From positions 5,008,001 to 5,072,000 of the forward strand of contig NZ_LR743507.1 in the NCBI RefSeq assembly GCF_902712855.1: a stretch of DNA of 64,000 bases. The letters are read 5' to 3'. The position numbers and the translations under genes were made by a program. The notes under the pieces were generated by a model that had not been told where the DNA came from, did not search any database, and saw only the letters and a list, made by a program, of their open reading frames with translations. Source of the stretch: Variovorax paradoxus (lineage in GTDB: Bacteria; Pseudomonadota; Gammaproteobacteria; Burkholderiales; Burkholderiaceae_C). Positions 14,520-22,686 of this stretch are shown one piece after another (the first letter of the stretch is position 1; every line of letters starts with the position of its first letter).

Positions 14520-14870
14520 GTGGCACGCGCACAGATCAACCACGCGAGCGACAGCCGCGCCGCAGCCCGTCACGCAGCCGTCAATGCGGCGCGCGTGGAC
14601 ATCTGGGTTCGAACTATCCGCGGCCGGCGCCAGGCGTTCTACCGCTGCAGCGCCGCCGGCGTTGCGAATTGGCAAGCCATCGGCGTGCCGCTCGCCAACA
14701 AGGCGCTGAAGCTCGGCAGCATCAGCCTTCCGGGCATTGCCGATGCGACCGTCACGGCCTACACCGAGGGCGAGCCCGCCCACCCGGCCGCGGCCGAATT
14801 CGCCGAGCGCGCTCGCGCACTCAACAGCGAAATCAACGCCCTGAATCTCATCGCGCGAGGTGACGCGTGA
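14520..14870 (+). CDS. Small early phage protein
   Basis: 116 residues from GTG 14520, three bases after the preceding stop. The first half is basic (NHASDSRAAARHAAVNAARV, then DIWVRTIRGRRQAFYRCSAAG), the second acidic and helical (AAAEFAERARALNSEINALN). The basic start could bind nucleic acid. It overlaps the next gene as GTGA. The family is not recognised. Confidence 0.6.
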   Translation: MARAQINHASDSRAAARHAAVNAARVDIWVRTIRGRRQAFYRCSAAGVANWQAIGVPLANKALKLGSISLPGIADATVTAYTEGEPAHPAAAEFAERARALNSEINALNLIARGDA

Positions 14871-15061
14871 GCGCCCCGCGTCAGGTCACCGTCGCAAGCG
14901 TTGCCGAACTGAAGGCGCAGCTTGCAGCAGCCCTAGCAGCGAAGGCCATCGCGGAGGCAATCGCCAGCTATCAGGAAGCCGGCTATGGCTCGCTCGTGAC
15001 AACCCCGCTCCACGACGCGCTGGCGAACGTCAACTTTTCGCTGCGCCAGGTGAAATCGTGA
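14867..15061 (+). CDS. Small alanine-rich early phage protein
   Basis: 64 residues from a GTG that overlaps the previous stop. It is mostly helix: VTVASVAELKAQLAAALAAK, then AIAEAIASYQEAGYGSLV. The overlap suggests coupled translation with its neighbour. Function unknown. Confidence 0.55.
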   Translation: MSAPRQVTVASVAELKAQLAAALAAKAIAEAIASYQEAGYGSLVTTPLHDALANVNFSLRQVKS

Positions 15062-15123
15062 GCACGGCCGAGAACACAGCGGCGTTTGCGTGTGGCGTGC
15101 GATGCGCCATCCACGGCTGCACC

Positions 15124-15432
15124 CTACTGCACGGTGGAGCTCAGACCGCCCCCGGTCGCCAACTGGGCAGCGACGAAGCTCGCATAGCGGCTTCGGCCGT
15201 TGGAGTCGAGCTTCAGCCCTTGGGCTTTGCACCACTTGGGGAACTGCTCAGGGTCAAGGTTTACGCGGAAGACCTTGCATCCTTTTGCCTCGAACGATTT
15301 GCTGCCGGTTTCGGCTGCGCGCAGCCACTCATCGTAGGTCCGATGGAGTTTGTTGCCGTCCTCGCACATGGCGCGAAGGACGGGGAATGTCTCGCGCGTG
15401 AACCAAGGGAATCCAACGATCTGCACTTGCAT
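15124..15432 (-). CDS. Antisense hypothetical protein within the rightward early operon
   Basis: 102 residues with natural composition: FTRETFPVLRAMCEDGNKLH, HRTYDEWLRAAETGSKSFEA, then KVFRVNLDPEQFPKWCKAQG. TGGAG lies eight bases before its ATG. It faces against the surrounding plus-strand genes and behaves like a moron gene with its own promoter. A plus-strand frame (15058-15504) is open across it but looks like its shadow. The family is not recognised, though the second half (FPKWCKAQGLKLDSNGR) resembles proteins seen in other proteobacterial mobile elements. Confidence 0.62.
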   Translation of the reverse strand: MQVQIVGFPWFTRETFPVLRAMCEDGNKLHRTYDEWLRAAETGSKSFEAKGCKVFRVNLDPEQFPKWCKAQGLKLDSNGRSRYASFVAAQLATGGGLSSTVQ

Positions 15433-15500
15433 GAAACGGCTCCAGTAGCTGCGGACGAGACTTTATCGCACCCAGCCCCACAGGCCGGAAAGGGCGCTGC

Positions 15501-15773
15501 ATGACGTTCCTCTATCGCTGCCCCGAGTGCCGCACGCGGCGCCGCAGCTACGGCCTGTTCACGCAGCACTTGCGCGCGACCGGACATCGGCTCTGCCGGT
15601 GCGGCGGATACCACTACGAGCACCGCCCGGGCTCGCCGTACTGCGAGCGCAATCCGAAGAGCGCGGCCTTGCTCGCGAGCCGGCACGGCGCCTCCGACGA
15701 AGAGGTGTTCGAAATCGCGCTCGAAATCGCCCTCACCACCCCGGGCCGCGCCCTTGCGGCCTGCCCCTTCTGA
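15501..15773 (+). CDS. Small zinc-finger-like phage protein
   Basis: 90 residues. The N-terminus has CPECRTRR, H at RATGHRLCRCGGYHYEH and CERN, giving several Cys and His residues suited to one or two zinc sites. The C-terminal half is helical (SDEEVFEIALEIALTTPG). It may bind nucleic acid or a protein partner. Its ATG overlaps a stop of the frame that spans the antisense gene. No family is recognised. Confidence 0.6.
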   Translation: MTFLYRCPECRTRRRSYGLFTQHLRATGHRLCRCGGYHYEHRPGSPYCERNPKSAALLASRHGASDEEVFEIALEIALTTPGRALAACPF

Positions 15774-15783
15774 AAGGCCGGCC

Positions 15784-15945
15784 ATGCGCTCGACCTCTCT
15801 CCACGATACCGGCGATGGCCTCATGAGGACATCGCCTGTCGCGCCCGCTCCGGGCTTCATCGCGACCGCTGCAGCGCTGGCGGTCTTCATCGTCCTGCCC
15901 ATCGTGCTCGCCGCGATGTGCGTCTACGGCTGGAGCACTCCATGA
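15784..15945 (+). CDS. Small single-pass membrane protein
   Basis: 53 residues from ATG 15784, ten bases after the preceding stop, with AAGG upstream. One membrane segment (FIATAAALAVFIVLPIVLAA) ends in MCVYGWSTP. It overlaps the next gene as ATGA. Small membrane proteins in early phage operons are often exclusion or inhibition factors, but nothing here proves that. Confidence 0.5.
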   Translation: MRSTSLHDTGDGLMRTSPVAPAPGFIATAAALAVFIVLPIVLAAMCVYGWSTP

Positions 15946-16112
15946 TCGTGATTACCTCCCCTCGCCCGCGTCGGCCCAAGCAGTCGCAGCGCACCGGCCC
16001 GGTCGGCGGCCTCGCCGATGGCCGCTTTCAATACACGCCGGCCGTCGCCACCGACATCCGCAAAACCTTCAAGCGTATCCGCGCCGAGATGCAGCGAGGT
16101 CCGCAGCAATGA
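15942..16112 (+). CDS. Small basic phage protein
   Basis: 56 residues from the ATGA overlap at 15942. The sequence is strongly basic (SPRPRRPKQSQRTG and IRKTFKRIRAEMQRG), which suggests nucleic-acid binding. It overlaps the following gene the same way. The family is not recognised. Confidence 0.5.
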   Translation: MIVITSPRPRRPKQSQRTGPVGGLADGRFQYTPAVATDIRKTFKRIRAEMQRGPQQ

Positions 16113-16450
16113 CGACCACCACGACAGGGCTCTTCTTTGTGGGCAAAGACCACCCCACGCGGCCCGCCGTCAGCGAGCACACGAACAACGACGGCGCCTT
16201 CGTCCTGAAGATGCGCGTCGTAGACAACCAAGGCCCCCGAGCAGTCGAGGTCTACGTCGTGCGCTGGACCGGCCCCGAGGCAGAAGTATGGCGCTCGAAG
16301 CATCGCAGCCTGAAGGCCGGCGACGCCCTGCGCCTGGTGCTCACGAACCCCCGCTCGATGCCAGGTGCCCACGCCCCCGAAATCCACGCCGCCATCACCT
16401 CGTGCGAGCTGCTGCCCGCACGCGCCCCCGCGCCGGCCCACGCCGCGTAA
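16109..16450 (+). CDS. Small phage protein, OB-fold-like
   Basis: 113 residues starting at the ATGA overlap at 16109. The alternating beta pattern (GAFVLKMRVVDNQGPRAVEV, YVVRWTGPEAEVW, LKAGDALRLVLTNP) could be an OB-type barrel, as in single-stranded DNA-binding proteins, but no diagnostic motif is visible. The C-terminus is alanine-proline rich rather than acidic. It is part of the coupled gene train. Confidence 0.55.
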   Translation: MTTTTTGLFFVGKDHPTRPAVSEHTNNDGAFVLKMRVVDNQGPRAVEVYVVRWTGPEAEVWRSKHRSLKAGDALRLVLTNPRSMPGAHAPEIHAAITSCELLPARAPAPAHAA

Positions 16451-16472
16451 CCACTCATTCCTCGGAGACTTC

Positions 16473-16670
16473 ATGGACTTTCCCATCGTGTCGCTCGACA
16501 AGATCGAGCGCGAAGCGAAGGAGGCGGCCGAGGCCGGCCACTCGCTCAACTTCGCTTGCAGCTATCCCTTCGACGAACGCTCGGGGCAGCACTTCAAAAA
16601 GGTGTTCAATGACCGCCGCGCCGCCCTGCTCGACCGCAGCCTGCAACAGCAGTCGGAGAGCACGCGATGA
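16473..16670 (+). CDS. Small phage protein of unknown function
   Basis: 65 residues from ATG 16473 with GGAG seven bases upstream. The start (MDFPIVSLDKIEREAKEAAE) is helical and is followed by SYPFDERSGQHFKKVFNDRR. It overlaps the HD hydrolase gene by four bases (ATGA), so it may be a partner of that enzyme. The family is not recognised. Confidence 0.58.
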   Translation: MDFPIVSLDKIEREAKEAAEAGHSLNFACSYPFDERSGQHFKKVFNDRRAALLDRSLQQQSESTR

Positions 16671-17305
16671 CGTGGATGCTGACCGCCAGTGGCGCCGAGT
16701 ACCACCTCGCCGGCCCCACCGCCTACGGCGCATGCGGCCGCCCCGTGGACATCAACGACGTGGCGCATCATCTCGCTATCGTCGCCCAGTTCAACGGGGC
16801 CACATCGCGCCCCTACAGCGTGGCCGAGCACAGCCTCCTATGCTGCGACATCGCGGAGCGCGCCGGCGCCTCGGTGTTCGTGCAGATGGCAGCCTTGCTG
16901 CACGACGCGCACGAGGCTTACACAAACGACCTCATCAGCCCGGCCAAGCAGGCCGTGAACAGCTACAGCATGGCCTTCGGCGTCAGCGCATGGCACGCCT
17001 TCGAAGCCGAACATGCCAAGGGCGTGCGCGAGCACTTCAAGCTTCTGTCAGTGTTCGCCGGGCATCGCGAGTTTTTGCGCTCCATTGACCTGCAGGCACT
17101 CGCCACCGCCCGCCGCGACCTGACGCCCTACGACGCATCGCGGCATATGCCGTGGCCCGTGCTCGGCGACAACACGCTGCAGCCGGTCGCGCCGGCCGAC
17201 TGGGTTCGCCTTGACGCGCCCGAGCGCGAGGCCGCAACGTGGAAGGATTGGCGCGAGCGCTTTTGCAATCGCTTTCGCAAATTGCGGGCGTTCTCTGGTG
17301 ACTAG
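16667..17305 (+). CDS. HD-domain phosphohydrolase
   Basis: 212 residues with the HD metal-site pattern: RPYSVAEHSLLCCDIAE (first His), AALLHDAHEAYTNDLISP (His-Asp plus downstream Asp), and a later helical core with RRDLTPYDASRH. Phage proteins of this type resemble YfbR-like nucleotidases and act on deoxynucleotides or related phosphate esters. A role in remodelling the nucleotide pool is plausible, but the substrate cannot be read from the sequence. It is the largest gene of the rightward operon. Confidence 0.82.
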   Translation: MTWMLTASGAEYHLAGPTAYGACGRPVDINDVAHHLAIVAQFNGATSRPYSVAEHSLLCCDIAERAGASVFVQMAALLHDAHEAYTNDLISPAKQAVNSYSMAFGVSAWHAFEAEHAKGVREHFKLLSVFAGHREFLRSIDLQALATARRDLTPYDASRHMPWPVLGDNTLQPVAPADWVRLDAPEREAATWKDWRERFCNRFRKLRAFSGD

Positions 17306-17438
17306 CGACGGTCACTACGGACACAGCCGTTTGACATCACCGCACACCCCTCGCAAGCAAGCGAACCCTATGAACACGCCGAATCATCGCAACGATGACA
17401 TTCCCACGATCTACGCAACCAAAAATCAGGAAATTCAA

Positions 17439-17630
17439 ATGAACGAAAAACTTCTCGTCCCTGCAGTAGAGGCGGCGAAGATGTTATCCATGGGCCGCTC
17501 GACATTCTGGAACAAAGTTAAGCTGAAGCAGCTTCCCCAACCGGTGAAGATTGCGGGAATCACTCGCTGGCGTGTTTCAGATCTACGCACGTTCGTCAAC
17601 GTCGGTTCACACCGCGACACGCCAGTCTAA
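17439..17630 (+). CDS. AlpA-like excisionase / HTH regulator
   Basis: 63 residues from ATG 17439, with AGGA eight bases upstream. The winged HTH reads LLVPAVEAAKMLSMGRSTFW, then KVKLKQLPQPVKIAGITRWR and VSDLRTFV, the classic AlpA/MerR-like excisionase layout. Such small proteins direct integrase toward excision. Two upstream ATGs in frame (17370 and before) lack support. It precedes the ATPase-nuclease cargo and the integrase. The gap 17631-17861 shows no gene. Confidence 0.8.
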   Translation: MNEKLLVPAVEAAKMLSMGRSTFWNKVKLKQLPQPVKIAGITRWRVSDLRTFVNVGSHRDTPV

Positions 17631-17861
17631 ACACCGGCGGAATCGATGCGGACTGGAGGGAGTGGGCGCTATCAAGGTTCGAAACGCGCTGCAGAGCGAT
17701 CAAGGCCCATAAGCGCGTTGCCTTCGATTCCCCGCCTTGACAGCAGCACGAGCAAAGCACCACCAAGTTCGAGTCCCACGCGGCGAAGCTCGCCACGACC
17801 TCAGCGGCCGCATGAAGTCAGGGCCGCGGCAACTATGATCATGCGAACTTTCGAGGACGCA

Positions 17862-19982
17862 ATGGCCAAGACGCTGACGAACCCGCTCGGTGACATTCGT
17901 GCAGAAGCCGATCACGCAATGTTGTCGCGGGCCTTTTACGAGACGCCAGACTATTTATCTTTGCTCGAATCCGACGACAAAGTCGTGGTTGTTGGAAGGC
18001 GCGGCACAGGCAAGAGCGCCCTAACCTATAGGCTACAGAAGCAGTGGTCAGACCCGAAGGCCTCGGTCCTTATCCTCGTTGAACCAGAGGAACATCACAC
18101 TCTGGCGTTGGCGCCGCTGATAGCCCGCACCGGGTCACGATTCCTTTCGATTCGGGGCTCCTGCCGGCTAATCTGGCGCTACGGGCTGATGCTGGAAATC
18201 GCTCAGAAACTATCGTCCAGATACAAGACAAAAGAATCAATCACTCAATCCGAAATCCTCGCAAAGCACCTCAAGGATTGGGGACGGGCTGATCTATCTT
18301 TCTTCGAAAAGATTCGTTCACTTCTAAAACGGCTAATCACTCCCGCAGTGACGCCCGACGAGGCAATTGGGATTTTGGTCGATGCATTAGAGGAAAAAGC
18401 GATTGAACGCGAACTTAAAAGCATCCTGAACAACGCAACCTACAAGGTTCACGTCCTGGTTGATCGTCTGGACGAAGGATTTGACCCCGACAATTCCAAC
18501 GTTGCTTTTATCGATGGCGCTCTGAACGCCGCCATCGATGTCAGCACGGCCTTCAAAGGCGCAATAAAACCGCTCGTCTTCCTGCGCGACAATATCTTTA
18601 GAGCCGTTGCGCACTACGATCAAGATTTCACGAGGAATATCGAGGGTCAGACGCTTAGACTGCATTGGGACGCGACCAATCTGTTTTACCTCGTATGCAA
18701 TCGAATAAGGTCGGCATTCGCCGATACCACCCAAAACAATAAGCGCCTATGGAGTCGCTACACGGCCCACGATCTGCAAGGCGACGACGGGTTTCGCCAG
18801 TGCCTGAAATTCACGCTATATCGACCGCGCGACATATTAATACTTTTAAATTCGGCCTTTGAAAACGCGAGCAAGCGAGATTTGTCCGCCGCGGTCACTA
18901 CTATTTCACTAGAAGATCTTGAGAAGTCGGCCAAAACTATCTCGACGAACCGATTGGACGATCTTCACAAAGAATATCGCCACATATTCCCATCAATCGA
19001 CTCCTCGATTTCCGTGTTTGCAAATCGCAGTCCCGAAGTGCCCCTAGCTGAAGCTTGCGAACTTCTTATGGAAGTATTGGGCAATCCTAAGTCACTCGAA
19101 AGCTCGACAGAACTCGCAATATTTTCACAACCCGAAGACCTAATTCGTGCGCTATATGGAATTGGATTTTTCGGAATGTTCGACGCCGGATCAGGATCTT
19201 ACGTGTTCTCTCACGACGGTCGCAGGCCCGAAACCGAATTTCAGCCGGGACAAAAACTGCTCATTCATCCCTGTTATTGGATGGCCCTAAATCTAACACG
19301 CAGCACGCTGAACCCTGACGAAGCGACAGATATCAATGATGAGTATGAAATTAAGGTCGCATCCGTCACGCCAGAACTGAGAAATCAAAGATTAGGCCGC
19401 CTCATTACGGAGTACAGCAACATTCCCGCTGGGACTGATGGAGCTGTCGAATTCGAACAGTGGTGTCTAGACGCGCTAAAAATCTGTTTTGCTGGCCGTC
19501 TCGACAATATCGCACTTCATCCAAATAAGGACTCAGTAAATCGTCGCGACATTGTTGGGACAAATTTAGCACAGACCGGATTTTGGAACCGAATTCAGAG
19601 CGATTACTCAACGCGCCAAGTAATCTTCGAGATAAAAAATTACGAAGGACCGACTTTAGAAGACTATCGACAAACGTTGTCATATCTATCTGGTCCATAC
19701 GGCAATTTAGGTTTCATCATTTCCCGAGATTGGAACGCAAACTTAGAAAAAGATAGAGACCTGACCTGGGTTAGATCAATCTATTACGAACACAAAAAGG
19801 TGATTGTGCGTCTCTCAGGGAAGTTCATTTCCGACATTTTGGGGAAACTGCGAAATCCACAGAAGCACGATGCCGGAGACAGAGCCCTGTTTTCGTTGCT
19901 TGACGACTACGAGCGCCTCTATTTCAGCCAACCATCGAGTCGCGCACGAAGCAAGGGCCGTCCGCCAGGGCGAAGGCGCTGA
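17862..19982 (+). CDS. Sll1717-like P-loop ATPase with nuclease domain, probable defence gene
   Basis: 706 residues from ATG 17862, preceded by GAGGA; the frame is open from 17646, but the extra N-terminus is low complexity. The start (NPLGDIRAEADHAMLSRAFY) and Walker A GRRGTGKS (residues 45-52) match Sll1717-family ATPases, with a probable Walker B at VHVLVDRLDE. Near residues 562-591, RRDIVGTN and QVIFEIKNYEG give the Asp and Glu-x-Lys of a PD-(D/E)XK nuclease. Base composition is clearly more AT-rich than its neighbours, and it lies between excisionase and integrase, a usual place for imported defence cargo. It ends seven bases from the convergent integrase. The trigger and target are unknown. 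Confidence 0.75.
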   Translation: MAKTLTNPLGDIRAEADHAMLSRAFYETPDYLSLLESDDKVVVVGRRGTGKSALTYRLQKQWSDPKASVLILVEPEEHHTLALAPLIARTGSRFLSIRGSCRLIWRYGLMLEIAQKLSSRYKTKESITQSEILAKHLKDWGRADLSFFEKIRSLLKRLITPAVTPDEAIGILVDALEEKAIERELKSILNNATYKVHVLVDRLDEGFDPDNSNVAFIDGALNAAIDVSTAFKGAIKPLVFLRDNIFRAVAHYDQDFTRNIEGQTLRLHWDATNLFYLVCNRIRSAFADTTQNNKRLWSRYTAHDLQGDDGFRQCLKFTLYRPRDILILLNSAFENASKRDLSAAVTTISLEDLEKSAKTISTNRLDDLHKEYRHIFPSIDSSISVFANRSPEVPLAEACELLMEVLGNPKSLESSTELAIFSQPEDLIRALYGIGFFGMFDAGSGSYVFSHDGRRPETEFQPGQKLLIHPCYWMALNLTRSTLNPDEATDINDEYEIKVASVTPELRNQRLGRLITEYSNIPAGTDGAVEFEQWCLDALKICFAGRLDNIALHPNKDSVNRRDIVGTNLAQTGFWNRIQSDYSTRQVIFEIKNYEGPTLEDYRQTLSYLSGPYGNLGFIISRDWNANLEKDRDLTWVRSIYYEHKKVIVRLSGKFISDILGKLRNPQKHDAGDRALFSLLDDYERLYFSQPSSRARSKGRPPGRRR

Positions 19983-19989
19983 TAGCAGA

Positions 19990-21132
19990 TTAGAGCTGCG
20001 ACACCGCAGCCGTCTCAAGCCAATTTGACCACCACTGCATCAGTTCTCTGCGTTGCACCAAGTATTCGGCACGGTTGTAAGCAGCACGAACGGCGTCTGT
20101 TTCCTTGTGCGCCAACTGCCGCTCTATCACGTCATGAGGGAAACCCGATCGCTCATTGAGCACCGTCGAAGCCAAGGCGCGAAACCCATGGGCCGTCATT
20201 CGCCCACGGTAGCCGAGCCGATACAGCGCAAAGAGAAAGGTGTTCTCAGAAAGCGGGTGCCCCGGATGAATGGGCGAATCGAGCACGAGCGCACCATCGC
20301 CGCTCATCTCGCGCAGCTTTGCAAGGATCGACTGTGCCTGTCGCGAGAGAGGCACGACATGCGGCATGCGCATCTTCATGCGCGTCTCAGGCACGACCCA
20401 AACCGCACCGCTTTCTTTCAGCTCCCCCCAAAGCATCCCTCGCAACTCGCCAACGCGGACAAAGGTGTGCGCGAGCAGTAGCAACCCGAGCCGGGTTACC
20501 GAGTCGTCATACCCATCGATGGCGCGCATCAGCGCTCCGGCCTCTTCCGGTGGAATGCTTGCCATCGGTTTCTTCGTTTTGCGCGCAACGAGCACGCGCG
20601 TGAGGCCGGCCGCACCGTGCTGCTCTATCAGTCCGATGTCCTGCGCGTGGTCGAAAACTGCCGAAATACGGCTCGCGACGCGGTGCCCCGTTTCGATCTT
20701 TCCGCCCTCCTGAGCTGCGCGGACCACCTTCACCAGCTCTGACCGCGGAACGGCGTTGATAGGAAGCTTGCCGAGAAACGGCAGCGCATAGCGCTCCAAG
20801 GTGTTCGCGACCTGAATCTGATGCTTGCCGTTCGAAAGCGTCGGCAGCTTCGCCTTCAGCCAATCGCGCATGACCGTCTCGAACGTCGGCGCCAGCTTTG
20901 GCGCTGGAACCTCTTCACGCCCCGCCGAATGGGCCTTTCTCGCCTCGGCCAGGCTCACCCCAGGGTAGAGGCCGTACGTCCTCGTCTTCTGCTTTCCGGC
21001 TTCCGCGTAATTGGCTCGCCAGCTCTTTGCACCCTTGGGCGAAACATAGAGGTAGAGGCCGTGGGCATCCGCCAATTTGTACGCCTTCTCGCGCGGCTTG
21101 GCCGCATCAACAGCTTTAACGGTGAGTGTCAT
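19990..21132 (-). CDS. Tyrosine integrase, P4 type
   Basis: 380 residues. The N-terminus (LADAHGLYLYVSPKGAKSWR) is the DUF4102 arm-binding domain and a central SAM-like domain follows. The catalytic residues are Arg226 (FVRVGELRG), His315 and Arg318 (AHGFRAL), His342 (LAHKETD) and Tyr352 (AAYNRAEYL). It would recombine phage attP with the tRNA-Ser 3' end. The gene points away from the tRNA, which is common. Its stop nearly meets that of the ATPase-nuclease gene. Confidence 0.95.
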   Translation of the reverse strand: MTLTVKAVDAAKPREKAYKLADAHGLYLYVSPKGAKSWRANYAEAGKQKTRTYGLYPGVSLAEARKAHSAGREEVPAPKLAPTFETVMRDWLKAKLPTLSNGKHQIQVANTLERYALPFLGKLPINAVPRSELVKVVRAAQEGGKIETGHRVASRISAVFDHAQDIGLIEQHGAAGLTRVLVARKTKKPMASIPPEEAGALMRAIDGYDDSVTRLGLLLLAHTFVRVGELRGMLWGELKESGAVWVVPETRMKMRMPHVVPLSRQAQSILAKLREMSGDGALVLDSPIHPGHPLSENTFLFALYRLGYRGRMTAHGFRALASTVLNERSGFPHDVIERQLAHKETDAVRAAYNRAEYLVQRRELMQWWSNWLETAAVSQL

Positions 21133-21234
21133 GGTATCGACAAGAAAATACCATGATTGATGCCATGTTCGGAAGCCGGCTGGCGAGGATTCCTATCGGA
21201 CCTTTCGAGACCGAAAAAGACGCTTCCCCCAATG

Positions 21235-21269
21235 AAAAAGTCCCGTCGCAGGGGCTGCGCGGGACTTTT
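21235..21269 (-). terminator. Rho-independent terminator after tRNA-Ser
   Basis: AAAAAGTCCCG (21235-21245) pairs with CGGGACTTTT (21260-21269) around a 14-base loop region. On the minus strand it follows the tRNA-Ser gene and ends in a T run. It lies between integrase and tRNA, so the phage attachment crossover is probably in the tRNA 3' end or just beyond this hairpin. Confidence 0.75.
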
Positions 21270-21291
21270 GAAAACTGCCAGGGATCGATTC

Positions 21292-21379
21292 TGGCGGAGA
21301 GTGTGAGATTCGAACTCACGGACGCTTTCACGTCGGCAGTTTTCAAGACTGCTGGTTTAAACCACTCACCCAACTCTCC
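21292..21379 (-). tRNA. tRNA-Ser(UGA), prophage integration site
   Basis: 88-nt type II tRNA with CCA encoded at its 3' end (21292-21294), acceptor GGAGAGT paired with ACTCTCC, a long variable arm, and anticodon TGA in the loop CTTGAAA. The integrase gene lies beyond its 3' end, so the tRNA is the likely attB. The other attachment copy is outside the window. Confidence 0.93.
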
Positions 21380-21421
21380 GGAGCCGGCGATTCTAAGCCG
21401 CCTCGCCGAACCGCATCGATG

Positions 21422-22684
21422 TCAGTCGTCGTCAGGCAGGAACATCGCCTGCAGATCGCTCAAGAAATCCAGCCCGCGTTCGGTCGGCCACACGCGGAAC
21501 AGATCGCGCGCCACGAGCCCCTTGCGCTCGGCCTCCTCCAGGCCACGCTGGATGGACGTCATCGCCAAGCCGGTGCGTTCGCTGAACTGCGGCAACGTGA
21601 AGCCCTGCTTCAGCCTCAGCGCATTGAGCATGAACTCGAAGGGCAGGTCGGCCAGTGCCACCTCGTCGCTCTGTGACACTGCGGCGCCCGCGCGTGCGTT
21701 GTCCATGTAGAGCCTCGGCTCGCGGTAGCGAACCTGGCGCACGATGCGATGCGCAAAGCTCAGTTTGCTGTGGGCGCCGGCACCGATGCCCAGGTAGTCG
21801 CCGAACTGCCAGTAGTTGAGGTTGTGCGCGCACTGGTGCCCTTCGCGCGCATAGGCCGAGACCTCGTAGCGCGACATGCCGGCGCCGCCGGTGCGCTCGG
21901 TGATGCGATCGAGCATGGCGTAGGCGATGTCGTCCTCGGGCAGAGCGGGCGGGAACTTGGCGAACCAGGTGTTGGGTTCGATGGTCAGGTGGTAGATCGA
22001 GATGTGCGGCGGCGCGAGCGCCAGGGCCTGGGTCAGGTCGGCGTCGAGGCCTTCCATGGTCTGGCCGGGCAGCGCATACATCAGGTCGAGGTTGAAGGTG
22101 TCGAAGGTGCTCGCGGCCTCCTCGAGCGCAGCAATGGCCTGCGCGCGGTCGTGCACGCGGCCCAGCGCCTTCAGGTGCTCGTCGTTGAAGCTCTGCACGC
22201 CCACCGACAGGCGCGTGACACCGGCCGCACGATAGGCGCGGAAGCGGTTGCGTTCGAAGGTGCCGGGGTTGGCCTCGAGGGTGATTTCGCAGTCGGGCGT
22301 GAGCTTGAGGCGCGCGCGCACATCACCGAGCAGGCGATCGATGGCCTGCGGCGAGAACAGGCTGGGCGTGCCGCCGCCGATGAAGATGGTGTGCACGCTG
22401 CGGCCCCAGATGAGCGGCAGCGCGGCGTCGAGGTCGGCCACCAGCGCATCGATGTAGGCCTGCTCGGGGATGCCGTCGATGTCGGCCTCGCTGGCAGCGC
22501 GCCATTCGTGCGAATTGAAGTCGCAATAAGGGCACTTGCGCAGGCACCACGGCAGGTGGATGTACAGCGACAGCGGCGGCAGCGCCGACAGTTGCAGCGG
22601 GCCGGGCCGCATCCAGTGCAGCACGTCGTTGGCCAGCGGCGCCCCCGTGGGTTGCGCCGGCTGGATCGGGAACACGGTGGCCAT
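21422..22684 (-). CDS. hemW: Radical SAM heme chaperone HemW
   Basis: 420 residues from ATG 22684 (MATVFPIQPAQPTG). The radical-SAM cluster motif is CLRKCPYC (CxxxCxxC), preceded by LSLYIHLPW, and GGGTPSLF and EANPGTF follow, as in HemN-like proteins. HemW inserts heme into respiratory enzymes and lacks coproporphyrinogen oxidase activity. It starts two bases after the rdgB stop, so they form an operon with rph. The frame stays open upstream through rdgB, but that is a shadow. Confidence 0.93.
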   Translation of the reverse strand: MATVFPIQPAQPTGAPLANDVLHWMRPGPLQLSALPPLSLYIHLPWCLRKCPYCDFNSHEWRAASEADIDGIPEQAYIDALVADLDAALPLIWGRSVHTIFIGGGTPSLFSPQAIDRLLGDVRARLKLTPDCEITLEANPGTFERNRFRAYRAAGVTRLSVGVQSFNDEHLKALGRVHDRAQAIAALEEAASTFDTFNLDLMYALPGQTMEGLDADLTQALALAPPHISIYHLTIEPNTWFAKFPPALPEDDIAYAMLDRITERTGGAGMSRYEVSAYAREGHQCAHNLNYWQFGDYLGIGAGAHSKLSFAHRIVRQVRYREPRLYMDNARAGAAVSQSDEVALADLPFEFMLNALRLKQGFTLPQFSERTGLAMTSIQRGLEEAERKGLVARDLFRVWPTERGLDFLSDLQAMFLPDDD

Positions 22685-22686
22685 GG

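Noticed and set aside
17646..17861. N-terminal 72 codons of the ATPase-nuclease frame
   Set aside because: Serine-arginine-proline rich and unlike the family; a GAGGA-supported ATG follows at 17862.
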